Shown here piece after piece: positions 11,450 through 22,803 of a stretch of 64,000 nucleotides of DNA (the stretch's first letter is position 1; the number at the start of each line of letters is the position of its first letter). The notes below the pieces were generated by a model, which had not been told where the DNA came from, did not search any database, and worked only from the letters and a program-made list of their open reading frames with translations. The stretch comes from Adiantum capillus-veneris (Eukaryota > Streptophyta > Polypodiopsida > Polypodiales > Pteridaceae), in contig CM043962.1 of assembly GCA_014529385.2 (NCBI GenBank), positions 121,607,970 to 121,671,969 on the forward strand. Direction: 5' to 3'. The translations under genes were made by a program, and so were the position numbers.

Positions 11450-11896
11450 TTTTCTTTTCTGACACACGAGAGGGCCCACAGGGGGAGGTTGTTTATCCCT
11501 TCCAAATATTAGCCATGTTACGTGGTCGGGCAAGGGCCACGTTCCATCAAGCAAGAGCCACGCGTAGGCATCACCATGGCCACCTAATTGCTGCACCACG
11601 TGTTGGGAACGACGGAAAGAACTCATAGATACAAGCTAGGAACCTCCTCCTCGGTTGACCCACCCCAGGAGGAGGATTCACTCAAGTGTCCAAGGGCAAG
11701 AGCCCTAACTACGTGAACACCGAGGAGGAGGATTCACTCAAGTGTCCAAGGGCAAGAGCCCTAGCTACGTGAACACCAAGTCAACACTGCAAGGTGTCCC
11801 TCTAGAGTGTGACCCAAAACAAGAGATTTGAACTCACAACTTGTAGGTTGAGAGGCCAAAGCCTTACCATTAGGCCAACTATTTGGGGACGGACTC
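11450..11896 (-). mobile_element. tRNA-derived SINE, copy 1
   Basis: On the minus strand a Pol III promoter opens the element: A-box-like TTGGCCTAATGG (11878-11867) and B-box-like GAGTTCAAATCTC (11835-11823), set in a tRNA-like head. The body ends in an A-rich tail at about 11461-11450. The flanks CTTATTCTTT (11897-11906) and CTTAATATTCTTT (11437-11449) look like a target-site duplication. It is transcribed by Pol III and mobilised by LINE enzymes. An internal 56-bp tandem duplication lengthens this copy relative to copy 2. Confidence 0.75.
11669..11777. repeat. 56-bp tandem duplication inside SINE copy 1
   Basis: GAGGAGGATTCACTCAAGTG and what follows is repeated with a 56-bp period; SINE copy 2 has only one unit. 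The event is therefore specific to copy 1. Confidence 0.9.
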
Positions 11897-14142
11897 CTTA
11901 TTCTTTCTAAAGACAGATACATAGAAATGCTACCCTTCCCTGTGGAAAGGCATATTTCATTTGCCCTTCTAATGACAAAATACCATAAAAATAAGAAGTC
12001 AAATTCTGTAACTTAGCGACATGTTTGATGAACCAATTTTTGGTGAGCAGTAGTAGAAATATTTCTATCCACAAGCCTTTGTCAAGGTCAAACTAGATTT
12101 TTGAAGATACATTAAGATTAGACGAGACTCTTATTTTATATAATATTTTCCTAGCTCCAATGTTTTAGGATATTAGTGTTATCTAAATTAGATGGACATC
12201 TCAAGGTAGGCCCTTCCATTGCATATACCGTACTTTATCACCCATCCCTATAGAGAGGCACTTGACATAGATAAAGAATGGCACCATGTACTAAGTTGTC
12301 TAGGTTTACCATAGCATATTTTGTTTTCGTTGGGATTGGGCTCATACGCTATGGAGTTGTTGACACCTCAAGGCACATGCTGCGCTTGAGAGCAATTGTA
12401 TTCTTTTCTAGATAATATAATTTCTCCACTCACAATTGCAAGTATGGCAAAAAATAAATAAATCAAGCCCTTCTAATGACTTCTAATGATAGACTCATTA
12501 AAATTCTCACCTTTATAAAATTAAAAAATTGCCCCTAAGAAGTGCAAATGTGCATCATCACTTTGCATTATGCCAGTTCCTAAAGAATCACATTCATTTT
12601 CAAAATTGTTTTCAAGATTTCATCTCTCTAGCTAGCTCGCATATTAGCTGAGTATTAGAAAATTGGTTGCTAACAAAAGTGTGGGTAACTTGTCTCACTC
12701 GGGCTTCTCGGGAGGTGATCAACTGTTTAGAGCATGAGGATTGTCCGATGTAGTTGTGTAAGTTCTAGGTAGATCTATAATTTACATGATGCCCACTCCT
12801 CCACCCTCCTTAACTTGAACTGGAAACATCACCCTTGGTGGCCAAATGCCGTAAACACTTCACCCATGCACCCGTTTTGAAATATATGGAAAGAGGCTTC
12901 ATGTCATAAATGTAGACCAATATAAATTTGGGTATTTATGGTGCTATTTTACAAATTAGGGGTACCAAATCTACACGTTTAATTTCACCCGTGGCGCCCA
13001 AACTTAAGGCCCATTCTTGATCTCCTCCCACCATTTGTGTGTCGCTTAGAGAGGAGGGGTAACTCAGTTGAGCTAATATTCTAGAACATATTTGAGAACC
13101 TGGTACTGAATCTTAACAATGGCATATGATTCTAGGTAGCAAAATTATTTGCATACTTCCATTGTACATTTGTCATGCAAGCTTATTTAGTGTCTTTTGT
13201 GGCCTAACTTCTAGTGTGCTCTCTAGTTAACACTAGGGATGTGTGAACATAATTAAGCCACTTTAGTGGTTATAAGTAACTTTTGTGTAAATTATTATTC
13301 TCACCAAAAATCATAGAAAACCTCACCAAAAACTTTCAGGGATTTGTGCTCAAGGCATGTAGGGAGTTGAAAAAAATTATAGATAAATAATTCCATATGA
13401 AATTAGTATTTTTCAAGGGTCATCTTTCAGGTAGAATCTAGCAAAACTTGCTCAAAAGTTTCGATATCCCATGTAGACCCCTAAAAAACCTTCAAAGCAC
13501 ATTGAAACTTTTTTGAAAAGTCCTTGGACATGCATACAATAAGAATTTATGCATGTACTATTTTTAGGAAAAAGACTATGAGGTCCTTTTAGACCTCAAA
13601 GACATGTATGCTATCAAACTTTAAAGCCACTTTGATGGCTTTCTACTATTTTTAGAACATCATTATTTTTCATATTACACTTTTTTGGGATAAATGATAT
13701 ACCAAAATGTTTCTCTATGTAAAAGTACCTCATTGATATCTTATTTCCATGGTTTCATGAAAAATCGGTAGACTTAAAGTAAAATTTTGTAGAATGAGGT
13801 GCCAAGTCACTATTGTGGCCCAAGCCACTTAAATGGCTCAAACACAAACCTAATGTTTAGGGTGCTAGTAGTCGTGAGGATTGTTGGCTAATCTTTGGCT
13901 AGATGCTTGATGTTGGATTAAAGCCTTTATAAACTCTTCATCCCCATACTGTAGAGTCTTCACTTTCCATTTTTAGTTTTATTTTCTAATTAAAGAAACT
14001 TGGTACATGATGGGGTGAAGGTAGCGTGCCTCTTGCCCACGTGGTGTTTGATCGTCCATCACTTGTACACACCTTATTCTTTACTAGATAGAAAAATAAG
14101 GGGCTCTCTCAGACATAGTGTTGTGACTTGCTCCACCCACAT

Positions 14143-14145
<3 letters not shown>

Positions 14146-14203
<58 letters not shown>
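14146..14203. repeat. (CT)n microsatellite near LTR end in unit U
   Basis: About 29 CT units just upstream of the copia primer site; the homologous tract in copy 2 is at 31699-31736. Confidence 0.97.
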
Positions 14204-14206
<3 letters not shown>

Positions 14207-14233
14207 CACGCACCCCATTCGCGTACTTACAAT

Positions 14234-14251
14234 TGGTATCAGAGTGCATGG
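14234..14251 (+). promoter_or_regulatory. Ty1/copia-type primer binding site (initiator tRNA-Met)
   Basis: TGGTATCAGAGTGCATGG matches the standard plant copia primer site. The preceding CTTACA gives a CA-ending LTR. This means the 3' part of unit U is an LTR. Copy 2 lacks about 130 bp (equivalent of 14220-14352), including this site. Confidence 0.75.
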
Positions 14252-14523
14252 TTGTAGCAGACGGGGAAAATGGTGGTGTCGAGAGCTTCGAGGTGATAGC
14301 TTGCTCACTCTCGACAGTGGAGAGATCAAGAAAGCTTGGAACATTTGTGAGAATGCAATGGGAGATTGTGAGTTCAACTGAGAGTGATGTATGCTCTTGT
14401 GGAAGCTCAAAAAGTAGTGTGTAGGTGAAGGTGTTGCTCTAAAAATGGTGTGCGTAGCACTGTCTTGCAAAAAAAATTGGACTACATAAAAAGTCAATTT
14501 TCAACTTAGTTCCCACACATCTC

Positions 14524-15103
14524 TTAACCCTCACGGCTCACGGACACCCTATCACCTACAACGGACGTTGTATTATTTACTTGGTAGAGTCAGATACCGG
14601 GCTTGTCGGTCCAATAGGAAAAGGATAAGAGTGATTGCCGATGAGAGGCGCACTCTAACTGGAATATTCAAGGGATTAGTTGTCTAAGCATGGGTGTCCA
14701 AGTGTGAATGGGGCGAGCTCATATAAAAGTCAACTAAACCTAAAATTCAGTCATTCTCTCATTTGTGCAATTGAAGAGTGCTCTTGCTCCATCTCCTTCA
14801 TCTTCTTCTTCATCTCCTTGTGTGTGTATGTGTATGTGTGTGAGAGAGAGAGAGAGAGTGTGTGCGATTGAGCATTGCGGCAGAACGACGGCGACGAGGC
14901 GGTTGAGCGCGGCGTAGCGGCGTCTCCCTCTTCTTCGCGGCGAGGAATCCTCCACGACAAGAAGCGTAGAGCGGTGAGTGACACACCAACGCCATCTTTG
15001 AGCTTACTAGTTTAGGCTTGTTGTGTGCTTGGCCATTTGTGGCTCGCACACAGTGTATCGGCAAGTTCCTTGCATTGACACGTGCGACATACGCGCACAT
15101 TTT
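14524..15103 (+). repeat. Presumed 5' LTR (3' part) of E2
   Basis: The sequence ending GCGCACA at 15099 sits directly before the E2 primer site, so it should be LTR. A TATA-like ATATAAAA lies at about 14721-14728, and a GT/GA-rich stretch at 14820-14860. I could not find the LTR start, and it does not visibly resemble the sequence after the E2 polypurine tract. Confidence 0.45.
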
Positions 15104-15120
15104 TGGTGCCGCTGCCAGGG
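15104..15120 (+). promoter_or_regulatory. E2 primer binding site
   Basis: TGGTGCCGCTGCCAGGG, a degraded version of the tRNA-Asp site seen in E1 (TGGCGCCGCTGCCGGGG). The changes include C-to-T and G-to-A types expected from cytosine deamination. Confidence 0.8.
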
Positions 15121-15866
15121 AATGCCATACACTAAGCTTGAATGGCACTCTGTGCTTCTTTTGTGGTGCAATTTCAATTGTAGGAAGGGTAGGGAAGGAA
15201 GGTGTGTGTGTTGAGAAGAAGGATTTTGTGTTGTTACTATGTATTTTTTTTGTTAAGGAAGTTTTGAAAGGTTACTGTGTTTTCTCTGTGCAAGGTGTTA
15301 GTATTAAGGTTGTTAGTTCTGTGTAATGTAATGTATAGTAAGTAGGAAGTAGATCTGTGAGAGTTGATGAAGTGTGTTAGTGTGTAAAAGTAGGTGTATT
15401 AGTTGTAAGAAGGTAGGTAGAGTGTGTGTGTACTCTCGTGCAGGCCGCAGCGACCTTATCCTTTTTTTTTAAATAATAATAATAATTTAAAAATTAAAAA
15501 AAAAGATTTCTTTTTTTTGTAGGATCGGGATCGAGAATATTTCCCAGACCCAAGCCCAAGCTCACGCTCAGGCTCAGGCCTTAGTCGCCCTTTCAAATTA
15601 CGTATTTTAGCTTCACACGTAGCTAAAAATCGACTTTTTTGAGGACCAACGGAGCTATAGGTATCCAAACGTTGTACTATAAAGCACACCGCGAACCTCT
15701 GAGTGATACGCTCGTTTCAAGCTATCACACACTTTAATCAAAAAGATCGATCATTAAAAAACATATTTTTTTTTTAAAAAAAAAAAGAGTGAAAACGGAC
15801 GCCTAAAAAAGTAAGCGGTTAACCTTCGAAGTTATTTCGCCGACGCTTGTAGGGTGTCAAAGGCAC
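15121..15866 (+). other. E2 leader
   Basis: About 750 bp without coding content between primer site and gag. It has poly-T/A runs (15462-15515, 15767-15786) and none of the palindromes found in E1 and E3. Confidence 0.65.
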
Positions 15867-16589
15867 ATGTATTTGCGCTCTGGTCGTGTACTAGAGACGG
15901 AGCAACTAGAGAGAATTTCGAGTGACCCGAGTTCTCAATATCCACCTACCTTAGGTTCCAAGCCCTCGGCGGGGACCCAAGGTAGTACAAACCAAGACCC
16001 GAACATAGTGGCTAGTGACTCTTCCTCTGACTACAATGTCATGGGGGGTTTTCCAATGCCTAATCCCGATAGCTCAAGCCAAGACATGCATGCCATGGGC
16101 CCGCGGTCCGAGCAGAGCGTGCTTAGCCGCTTGAAGGGAACCTTTAGTAGAGCCACTCGCTCCGAACATGGAGCTAATGATGTAAATGAGGGGGGTGGGG
16201 AAGTAAATTCTCCATTCATGACCAATGTAGACCCTATTCCCTTAGAGAATGTGCATGTGAAAACTTCATTCACTGCACCTCCTGACTCTTCAAAGCTATT
16301 CCCCTCTGAGGTTATATTACCCGATGGTAGAAGCCTTGTCGAAGTGCAAGAGGTTGAGCGGTATATCCTTGCGGCTAAGGAAAAGGAAGTCGAGAGCTTA
16401 CGCAAGGCGGAGCAACAAAGAGAGTTAAAATCGAAAGGTCCTATGTCAATATCTTTGCTAGGAGAGCAATCGAGTGCTCCTGACCTAGCAGCCGCTAAGG
16501 GCCAACCCCTAGAAAGCAACATTGCATCCAGCTCAAAGGACACCCCTAGCACCTCAATCCTAGATGGGGCGTTCTTAAATGAGAACTAG
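15867..16589 (+). pseudogene. gag: E2 gag, N-terminal part
   Basis: 240 codons starting with YLRSGR, the N-terminal signature shared with E1. The region is Ser/Pro-rich and low in structure, then charged (about residues 150-200, with many Lys and Glu), before a TAG at 16587. Coding-like sequence continues in other frames to 17112, so gag has been broken by a stop or shift here. Confidence 0.7.
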
Positions 16590-17060
16590 GAGTACGAACT
16601 ACAAACGAAAACTCTAACCGACCTATACACAGGTCACACCTATCACGTGGGTTGGTTAGATGTCCTACAATCCACAATGGGCGCTACTAGTGTGGAGGAT
16701 CACAACAAAGAGTTTGTGAGGTCATCCATAGGGTCATTGAGTTAGAGAGACAGAACAAGGGGATCAACATGCCTTCAATGGGTCTCATGAGATTCTTGGA
16801 TACAGGGAAGGCTAAACAACCGACCTTATCGCAAATGGAGACTCCCTCGGTAAGTCCGATGGATCCCTCATAGCAATCATAGCTCACAAGTGATAGCTTT
16901 ACCTTTCCAAGTCTATCTCATCTTTCCCTTGATGACACCACGGCTACCATGCCTACCCCAATGATGGGCATGCTGAGAAACACGCCATGGACCTCATTTG
17001 TTAGTAAAGCACCACTATATGGTAGCTCAATGCCTGCAACAATACCTACAAGTGTGTACC

Positions 17061-17136
17061 AATCGTATACACCCATGGGGCCTCATACTCATGTAGCCAA
17101 TCGTATACACCCATGGGTCCTCGTACTCATGTAGCC
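17061..17136 (+). repeat. 38-bp tandem duplication that shifts the gag frame
   Basis: 17061-17098 and 17099-17136 are near-identical 38-bp units (beginning AATCGTATACACCCATGGG). Since 38 is not a multiple of three, the frame used upstream (16949-17134) is lost and the next frame takes over at 17113; both units encode the same MGP-THVA stretch in their own frames. Confidence 0.9.
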
Positions 17137-18300
17137 CCTACCCCTCCCATTGTTTCAAAAACCTATGCTCCACAACCACAAAACCCAAGTTCTTATTTCC
17201 ATGGGACCATACTGGCTAGCATTAGCATGTCACATCGGATGTCTGCTTTGCCTAGGGCCACACATATGAACTTTGGGCCACCACATGGCACACCATCATG
17301 CCAAACGTGGAACCCAAGGGCTTCCTATGTGCCAATCCCAATGCCAATATCTACTCCACATGTAGTCTCTGGAGCACCTCCACCCACGGTGCCTGCTCAC
17401 TTAGGTGACTTGGCAACATTTGCTCAAGCTATTGGTCGATCTATTGCTCAGAATATGTGTAACACGCCTGATAGAGAGCATAGAAGTAAGGCAGTACAAA
17501 TAGCCAAGCTCACACAAAAATTTAGTGGAGACGGGGATGTGAGAAAGCATATCAAAGTGTTTGAACAAATATGCGATTCTCTAGGGGAACACAATGACTT
17601 GCATAAGAGTAATGCTTTAAGCCTAACCTTAAGTGGGAAGGCAGGGGATTGGTATAGAATCCTAAGGGTGGAAGAAAAAACAATTTACCCTACTCTTAGG
17701 AGACTGCTCGTGAAAGAATACATACGAGAGGGAGTGCTTTGGGGTGTAGCCTCGCAGCTCCAGAAAGCCCAACAAGAGGAAGGAGAGTCGGTGAGAAACT
17801 TTATTAGTCGCTTGAAGCATTTAAATTGTCGTTGTAATCCAAATGAGCGCTTCAATAATAATCAATTTCTTGATAGATTCATGAGGGGATTACGACATGA
17901 GGATATCTACAATGGCCTAGTCATTAGAGGTATCACCACTTGGGAAGCAGTCACCACCAATGCAATCCAATTGAAGGATAATTTAATGATTCAAGGAGAA
18001 AGAGTGTCTGTTGAGCCTAAATCTATTAGCTCGCAAGCATCAGGGCATCAGCCAATGACCCTAAATCCTATTGCTAAGGAGCCAAAGATATCTGAGATGA
18101 CTTTAGCGGATCTCACCAAGGCTATTCAAGAGAGTCTTAGAGACAATCGTGCTCCACAAAACAATCATATGTATCCAAGAAGGGAGCAACAATGGTACTC
18201 AGTATGCTATGGACCGCATAGTACCAGTGAATGCCCCACTTTTAGAGTAAATAGGAATTGCAATGCCTGTGGAAGGTATGGTCATCTAAGGATTGCATAG
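17113..18300 (+). pseudogene. gag: E2 gag, capsid-like core and broken first zinc knuckle
   Basis: 395 codons. A Retrotrans_gag domain spans roughly residues 130-290, with the characteristic L-G-A-WY, REG and QEEGESVRNFISRLKHL segments. At the end a zinc knuckle begins, CNACGRYGH, but a one-base shift puts the last cysteine (KDC, about 18291-18299) out of frame, and the frame then stops at 18298-18300. Confidence 0.85.
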
Positions 18301-18405
18301 TATTTAAGCGCGCGATGGTCAATAGACCAACCTTATCATGGACAGACACACCTCGAGTGCCTGCATTGATGCCGGCCCCCACCTCTTGAACAAACAGCAC
18401 AACAC

Positions 18406-18924
18406 ATGGTCCCTAGGGCCCAAAATGTTGTTCAAACAACACCCTTACCACCTCTAGTGCTAGGACCACAACCACCACATCCGAGAATCACTTCTGTGAA
18501 TCAAGTGGGTTGTGAGTCATCTATTTCTTGTTTGGAAGGATGTGAGGAAGATATAGATCCTAATATTGCCTATGGGATGGATGTGCTTGAAGAAAGTCCT
18601 CAATACTACATGGAGGACTATTGGGGACAAGTCAAACCTGTATATCAAGTAGCTGCTCTTGCGGCAAGAGGCCAAAATATCAATTACACTGCTAAGAGAC
18701 CACCTCTTCAATGCTATGAGTGTGGAGGCCCACATCGTGTAGCCGAGTGTCCTATTAGGCTACAAAAGAACGCCACACTAATGCAAACCAATCAAGCGAG
18801 CACGTCTACAATGCCAATACTCATGTATAATCGATGTGGCATAGATCATTTGATTTCCCAATGTCCAAATAATCCAAATGCACCGAAGATCATGCCATTA
18901 AACTTGATTCAAGTTACCGAGTAG
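18406..18924 (+). pseudogene. gag: E2 gag, nucleocapsid region with two further zinc knuckles
   Basis: 172 codons. One knuckle is intact, CYECGGPHRVAEC (CX2CX3HX4C, as in E1). The next reads YNRCGIDHLISQC, with Tyr in place of the first Cys, so metal binding is probably lost. This region would bind element RNA. Confidence 0.75.
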
Positions 18925-18971
18925 CCATCACAAAGTACACTATGCTACCAGTAAATGTACTCACATGATCG

Positions 18972-19655
18972 ATGCTCCAAAAACAAAATTATATTCTTGA
19001 GGAAAGAGACACGGCATCAATTGCCCAATCTCAGAAAAAGAAGAAAACACGAAGGAAGAGATTGCAAAAAGCAGCGAAGTCAGACCCTAGTTCAAAGACC
19101 AACATAGGGACTGGTGACGACCCCGTATATATGAACGACGCTGAAGAGGATTCTGATTCAGGTGAAACCATGGATACCAAAACGACCATTAAAATAGAAA
19201 CCAACAAGGAAGATCTTCATGAGCCACAATGGCCAGGATCCAAGAAGAAGATAGGAACTTATCCAAACCCTACAGAGGAGATTGAGCGAGTCAAGCAATT
19301 AAGGAGTTTGGTAGAAGATACCCAAAGGGATCTAGAACCAGCACCTAGGCAAATCCATATTACAGACAGAGTGTTCCCTACGCAGCAACAACCTCACCAA
19401 GTCCATAGACCCTTAGCCATACCTAGTGTCATCCAAGAAGAAAGTGACTTAAAGTCATGGGAAAGTGGGCGTACTCACTTCTTGATTGAAAGAATGTTTA
19501 CAGAGGGACTACTTGATCCTATCGAAGAAATGGAGATCCCATCTTCCCCACGTCAAGGGACTCAAGGCCAAAAGGTACCGTTAAACATTGCCAAATTGAT
19601 GGATTTCATGTCTTCAGAAGTTAGAACCACCATCATGTCCAAGACCTTGAGCTAG
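18972..19655 (+). pseudogene. E2 gag-protease linker, charged
   Basis: 227 codons, strongly basic at first (KKKKTRRKRLQK) then acidic. It corresponds in position and composition to the charged segment between knuckles and protease in E1. No enzymatic motif. Ends at TAG 19653-19655. Confidence 0.6.
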
Positions 19656-19849
19656 TCTCAGCTCTTCGAGCCTTCCTCAATGGAGAACTAAAGTTTGGGC
19701 TACCACAATTTGCACAGATGGATGGAGCTGGGGAGATGCCAATAGAGTAGGAACACTTAGATCCACAACCCAACCTAAATGAGAACCTTGTTATAAAAAT
19801 ACTTGTTAACAAGTTGGGACAATACTTTGAGGGTGATGAATCCAATGAG

Positions 19850-20227
19850 ACCATACCAATCACTACTAAGGGATTAACTGTGAAGGGAATCCTTGATGGT
19901 GGTGCTGGGGTTAGCATTGTGACTAAAAATTGCTAGGAAACTATGGGAAGACCTCACCTTGCGACCACAACCATAGTAGTGAAGATGGCCAATGGGTCTA
20001 TTGTTAAACCTATTGGGATGCTAGAAGATCTCAAGATCAAGGTCTTTGGATATAAAATAAGGATTACCTTCATTGTTATGGATTTCTCCAAACACACTAT
20101 GGCATCGGAGATGATCTTAGGATGTCCTTTCATGAGGGAAGCAAAAATGGTGCATGACTGGTCTAAAAACCATGTCTACTTGCAGTTCCAAGATTCTGTC
20201 ATTCGAGTGGATCTTGTGACCGGTTGA
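19850..20227 (+). pseudogene. pro: E2 retropepsin (aspartic protease)
   Basis: The catalytic motif is Asp-Gly-Gly-Ala (Asp at 19895-19897; DSGA in E1). A TAG at 19934-19936 interrupts the frame, which reopens at ATG 19943. The C-terminal strand motif MILGCPFM corresponds to the ILGRPFM of E3. One in-frame stop separates the active site from the rest. Confidence 0.8.
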
Positions 20228-20350
20228 GCACATCCTCTAGGAAACAGGTTTATAAGTGATCATAGATCTGACACCACAGTTCACTCGGCCCCACTGCAGT
20301 ATTGTTACACTTGTAAAGCGGACACTGATGTTGGGGAAGATTCTCCTTAT

Positions 20351-21348
20351 ATGGATGTACTACCTGGGAAGACTGAGTCGGACAATGTGGATTGGGTCCA
20401 CCTAGCAGCAACCATAGACACTTGGGGAAATAGGGGGACGACCTGGGTAACACCTGAGGGGGATGAAATGCCACCACTTGTACCCTTAAACATGCTAGAA
20501 TCAATGCATATAGCTTTTGATAACCTACAAGATGAAGGTTTGACTGGCATTGGAACCACTAGCGCCTCACAAGACTATAGCCCACACGATTTGGGGTCAG
20601 AATCATCAATTGAAATTGACTCTGAGGACGAAGAATCTGAGTTAAATCTTGGTGCAAATGTGGGACAAACCATTCAGGGGCCAGTGGTACCCTAGATGAC
20701 AATCTATCCAAGGGAGCAGAAGACACAAGAAGCAATTCATCTAGTGACTCTTCACTAGAGATCGGTCGTAATCGAGAATTAAACAAGAAGAGTAAGAGAT
20801 ATAAGAGGCGACGATATCGAGAAAATATGCGTGCTAGAATAAATGAAAAGAAATCTACCGCAGAATGGCTTAATTATATAGGGGCATGTGATGCTCATCG
20901 AAAGTTGGTAGATAACTGGGGTGAATACCTTCAAAGCGTTATGTGGTGTAGTCCACAACCCATTGACATCGCACAACTAGAGACTACAGAGAAGCCAAAT
21001 TTGAGCCGTACTGTAAGGAGACAACAAAATCGAGAGTTAGCTCAACAAAAAAAGGAATCAGAAGTGAAATCAAAGTCCATAGAACAACAGGACCCCACAG
21101 ACTTACACCCTGCACCTGAGCATTTCAAATCCTATACCATAGAGGAACGTAAGGTTGTGTATACAAAGGCTCAAAGAAAACCTATCGATAGGAGAAATGG
21201 AGTCTATGACGGTCCAATGATAGTTAAGGAAATAGAGTTAACAGACCCAGGAGAAGAGTCCAAACTTGTTTTCATTGCCCAAGATCTGATAGAGACAGAG
21301 GCATATGTACTTAAAGAACTTCTCAAGGAATTTAGGGACATGATATGA
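20351..21348 (+). pseudogene. E2 protease-RT connecting region, two open frames
   Basis: Two frames (20351-20695 and 20827-21348) are rich in Asp/Glu/Ser and then Lys/Gln. They lie between protease and reverse transcriptase, where Athila/Tat polyproteins have poorly conserved linkers. No domain recognised. Confidence 0.5.
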
Positions 21349-21428
21349 AAGGTGTTCCACCTTCTGTGGTGCAACACACAATCCCCATGAATAGCATGGC
21401 TAAATCAGTTCAGCAATGACCCTACCCA

Positions 21429-21786
21429 ATGAATCCTAAATATGCAAAAATTGTTCAAGAAGAGATTGAAAAGCTTGTGGAATGCGGATTCATATACCCT
21501 ATTGAGCACTCAGAATGGGTGTCTCCAATAGTGATTGTGCCAAAGAAGAATGGGAAACTCAGAGTGTGCGTGGATCTCAAGAAGGTCAATGCCGCCACTA
21601 AGAGGGACCATTACCCCTTGCCATATTCAAAACATGTGCTTGAAAGATTTGTAGGGAAGGAAGCTTATAGCTTTTTATATGGGTACTCTCGCTACAATTT
21701 ATTCCTCTTGGAAAAAACATGTATCATGCTTACGAAAAGTGTTTGAGAAGTGTAGATTGTATCGCATCTCCTTAAACCCTTTCAAA
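21429..21786 (+). pseudogene. pol: E2 reverse transcriptase, fingers only; catalytic palm deleted
   Basis: The N-terminal RT signature is clear: GFIYPIEHSEWVSPIVIVPK, then RVCVDLKKVNAATKRDHYPLP and a changed FLYGYSRYN (normally FLDGYSGYN). From there the sequence jumps to KVFEKCRLYRISLNPFK (about 21735-21786), which normally follows the YxDD box by some tens of residues. The roughly 95 residues with the YxDD catalytic aspartates are missing. The remnant cannot polymerise DNA. Confidence 0.85.
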
Positions 21787-22779
21787 TGGCACCAGACTAA
21801 TTGGGCCTACAAAGTCCAAACCCCATTTTTCAAATGATTGAGTCACTTTAACAAGATGTAAGGGCATCCTATCCTTTCGTTGTGTGATCTTGTAACGTTG
21901 GAATTCATCACATCCTTTTGCAAAAAGTGATGCATCCTTGAATAAGGTAGGCAACCAATAGGCTGATTGCAACACCTTTCTAGCTGTTAGTTCCCCTAAG
22001 AAATGTCCTCCGGCTATACCCATGTGGGCTTCTTGCAGTATGTATAAATACTCATCCTCACGGGCACAACGTCTAAGAATATCATCCTTCCCTAGCCTGT
22101 AGAGAGTTCCTGCAATGAGAGAGTAAGGTTCACATTCTTTTAACAGTTTTTGAGCTATGTCTTTACGAATCTCTTTGGGTGGAAAACCATTAACTAGAAA
22201 TTTCACAATCTTCTCACTCCATTCAGGTATGGTTTCGACTAGGAATAGAGAAGTATCGGGAAACTCATCATCGACTCCAGTAGGGGATTCACCATTGGGT
22301 ATGCGAGACAAATGATCCGCCATGACATGTCTTTTACCAGGTCTCACCACAACGATAAAATCAAACTCAAGGAGAATTAACAACCATCGTGTAATTCTTC
22401 CCGTGGAACAAGGTTTATTTACTAGATACAACAAGGCTTGATGATCAACATAGAACACAAACTTGTTGGCCAGATGGTAGTAGCGAATTTTTTTCACTGC
22501 GTAAATCATACCTAAACCTTCTCGCTCTGTAGTGGTGTAGTTTCTCTTGGCATCATTCAATTGATGACTTGCAAAGCTAATGGGGTAGTCTAGTTTATGT
22601 TCTCCTGGTTGAGCTAGAACACACCCAATAACAAAGTTTGATGCATCAATATGCACATAAAAAATTACATTCCAATCAGGGACTCGTAGAATAGGAGTGC
22701 TAGTCAAGGTCTTTTTCAATGACTCATAAGCATGGTCACACCCCGCAGTCCATTGAAACTCAATAAGAAGCTTGTACAA
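21772..22779 (-). pseudogene. pol: Inverted pol segment of E2: RT end, RNase H, integrase N-terminus
   Basis: 335 codons on the opposite strand to the rest of E2. Order: WTAGCDHAYESLKK (RT connection), RNase H with HIDAS, TTEREGLGMIYAVKKIRYY and YVDHQAL, ending ADHLSRI; then the integrase zinc region (AHMGIAGGH...KGCDEFQ, with Phe for the second Cys) and the first catalytic Asp in WGLDFVGPI. Its two ends fit the broken RT and integrase sequences on the plus strand at about 21786 and 22790, so this is an inversion, not a separate insertion. No stop lies inside. Confidence 0.9.
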
Positions 22780-22803
22780 CTGCAGCTCGTAGCACTCAAT
22801 CTA

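Larger units (their letters stand above)
10948..14523 (+). repeat. Dispersed repeat unit U, copy 1 (3.6 kb)
   Basis: From ATGAAAAACATTTCTTTTC to CACATCTC this stretch matches 27574-31949 nearly throughout, with small indels. It contains a SINE (11450-11896), a (CT)n tract and, only in this copy, a copia primer site at 14234. No long frame is conserved. It is probably a non-autonomous LTR element or its internal and LTR sequence; boundaries come from where the two copies stop matching. Confidence 0.85.

Noticed and set aside
11805-11890. Functional tRNA gene
   Set aside because: A and B boxes are present, but the cloverleaf is incomplete and the sequence continues into a SINE body with A-tail and target-site duplication.
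21772-22779. Twin priming as the cause of the E2 pol inversion
   Set aside because: Twin priming belongs to LINE target-primed transcription; E2 is an LTR element and the inverted part is internal, with correct sequence on both sides.
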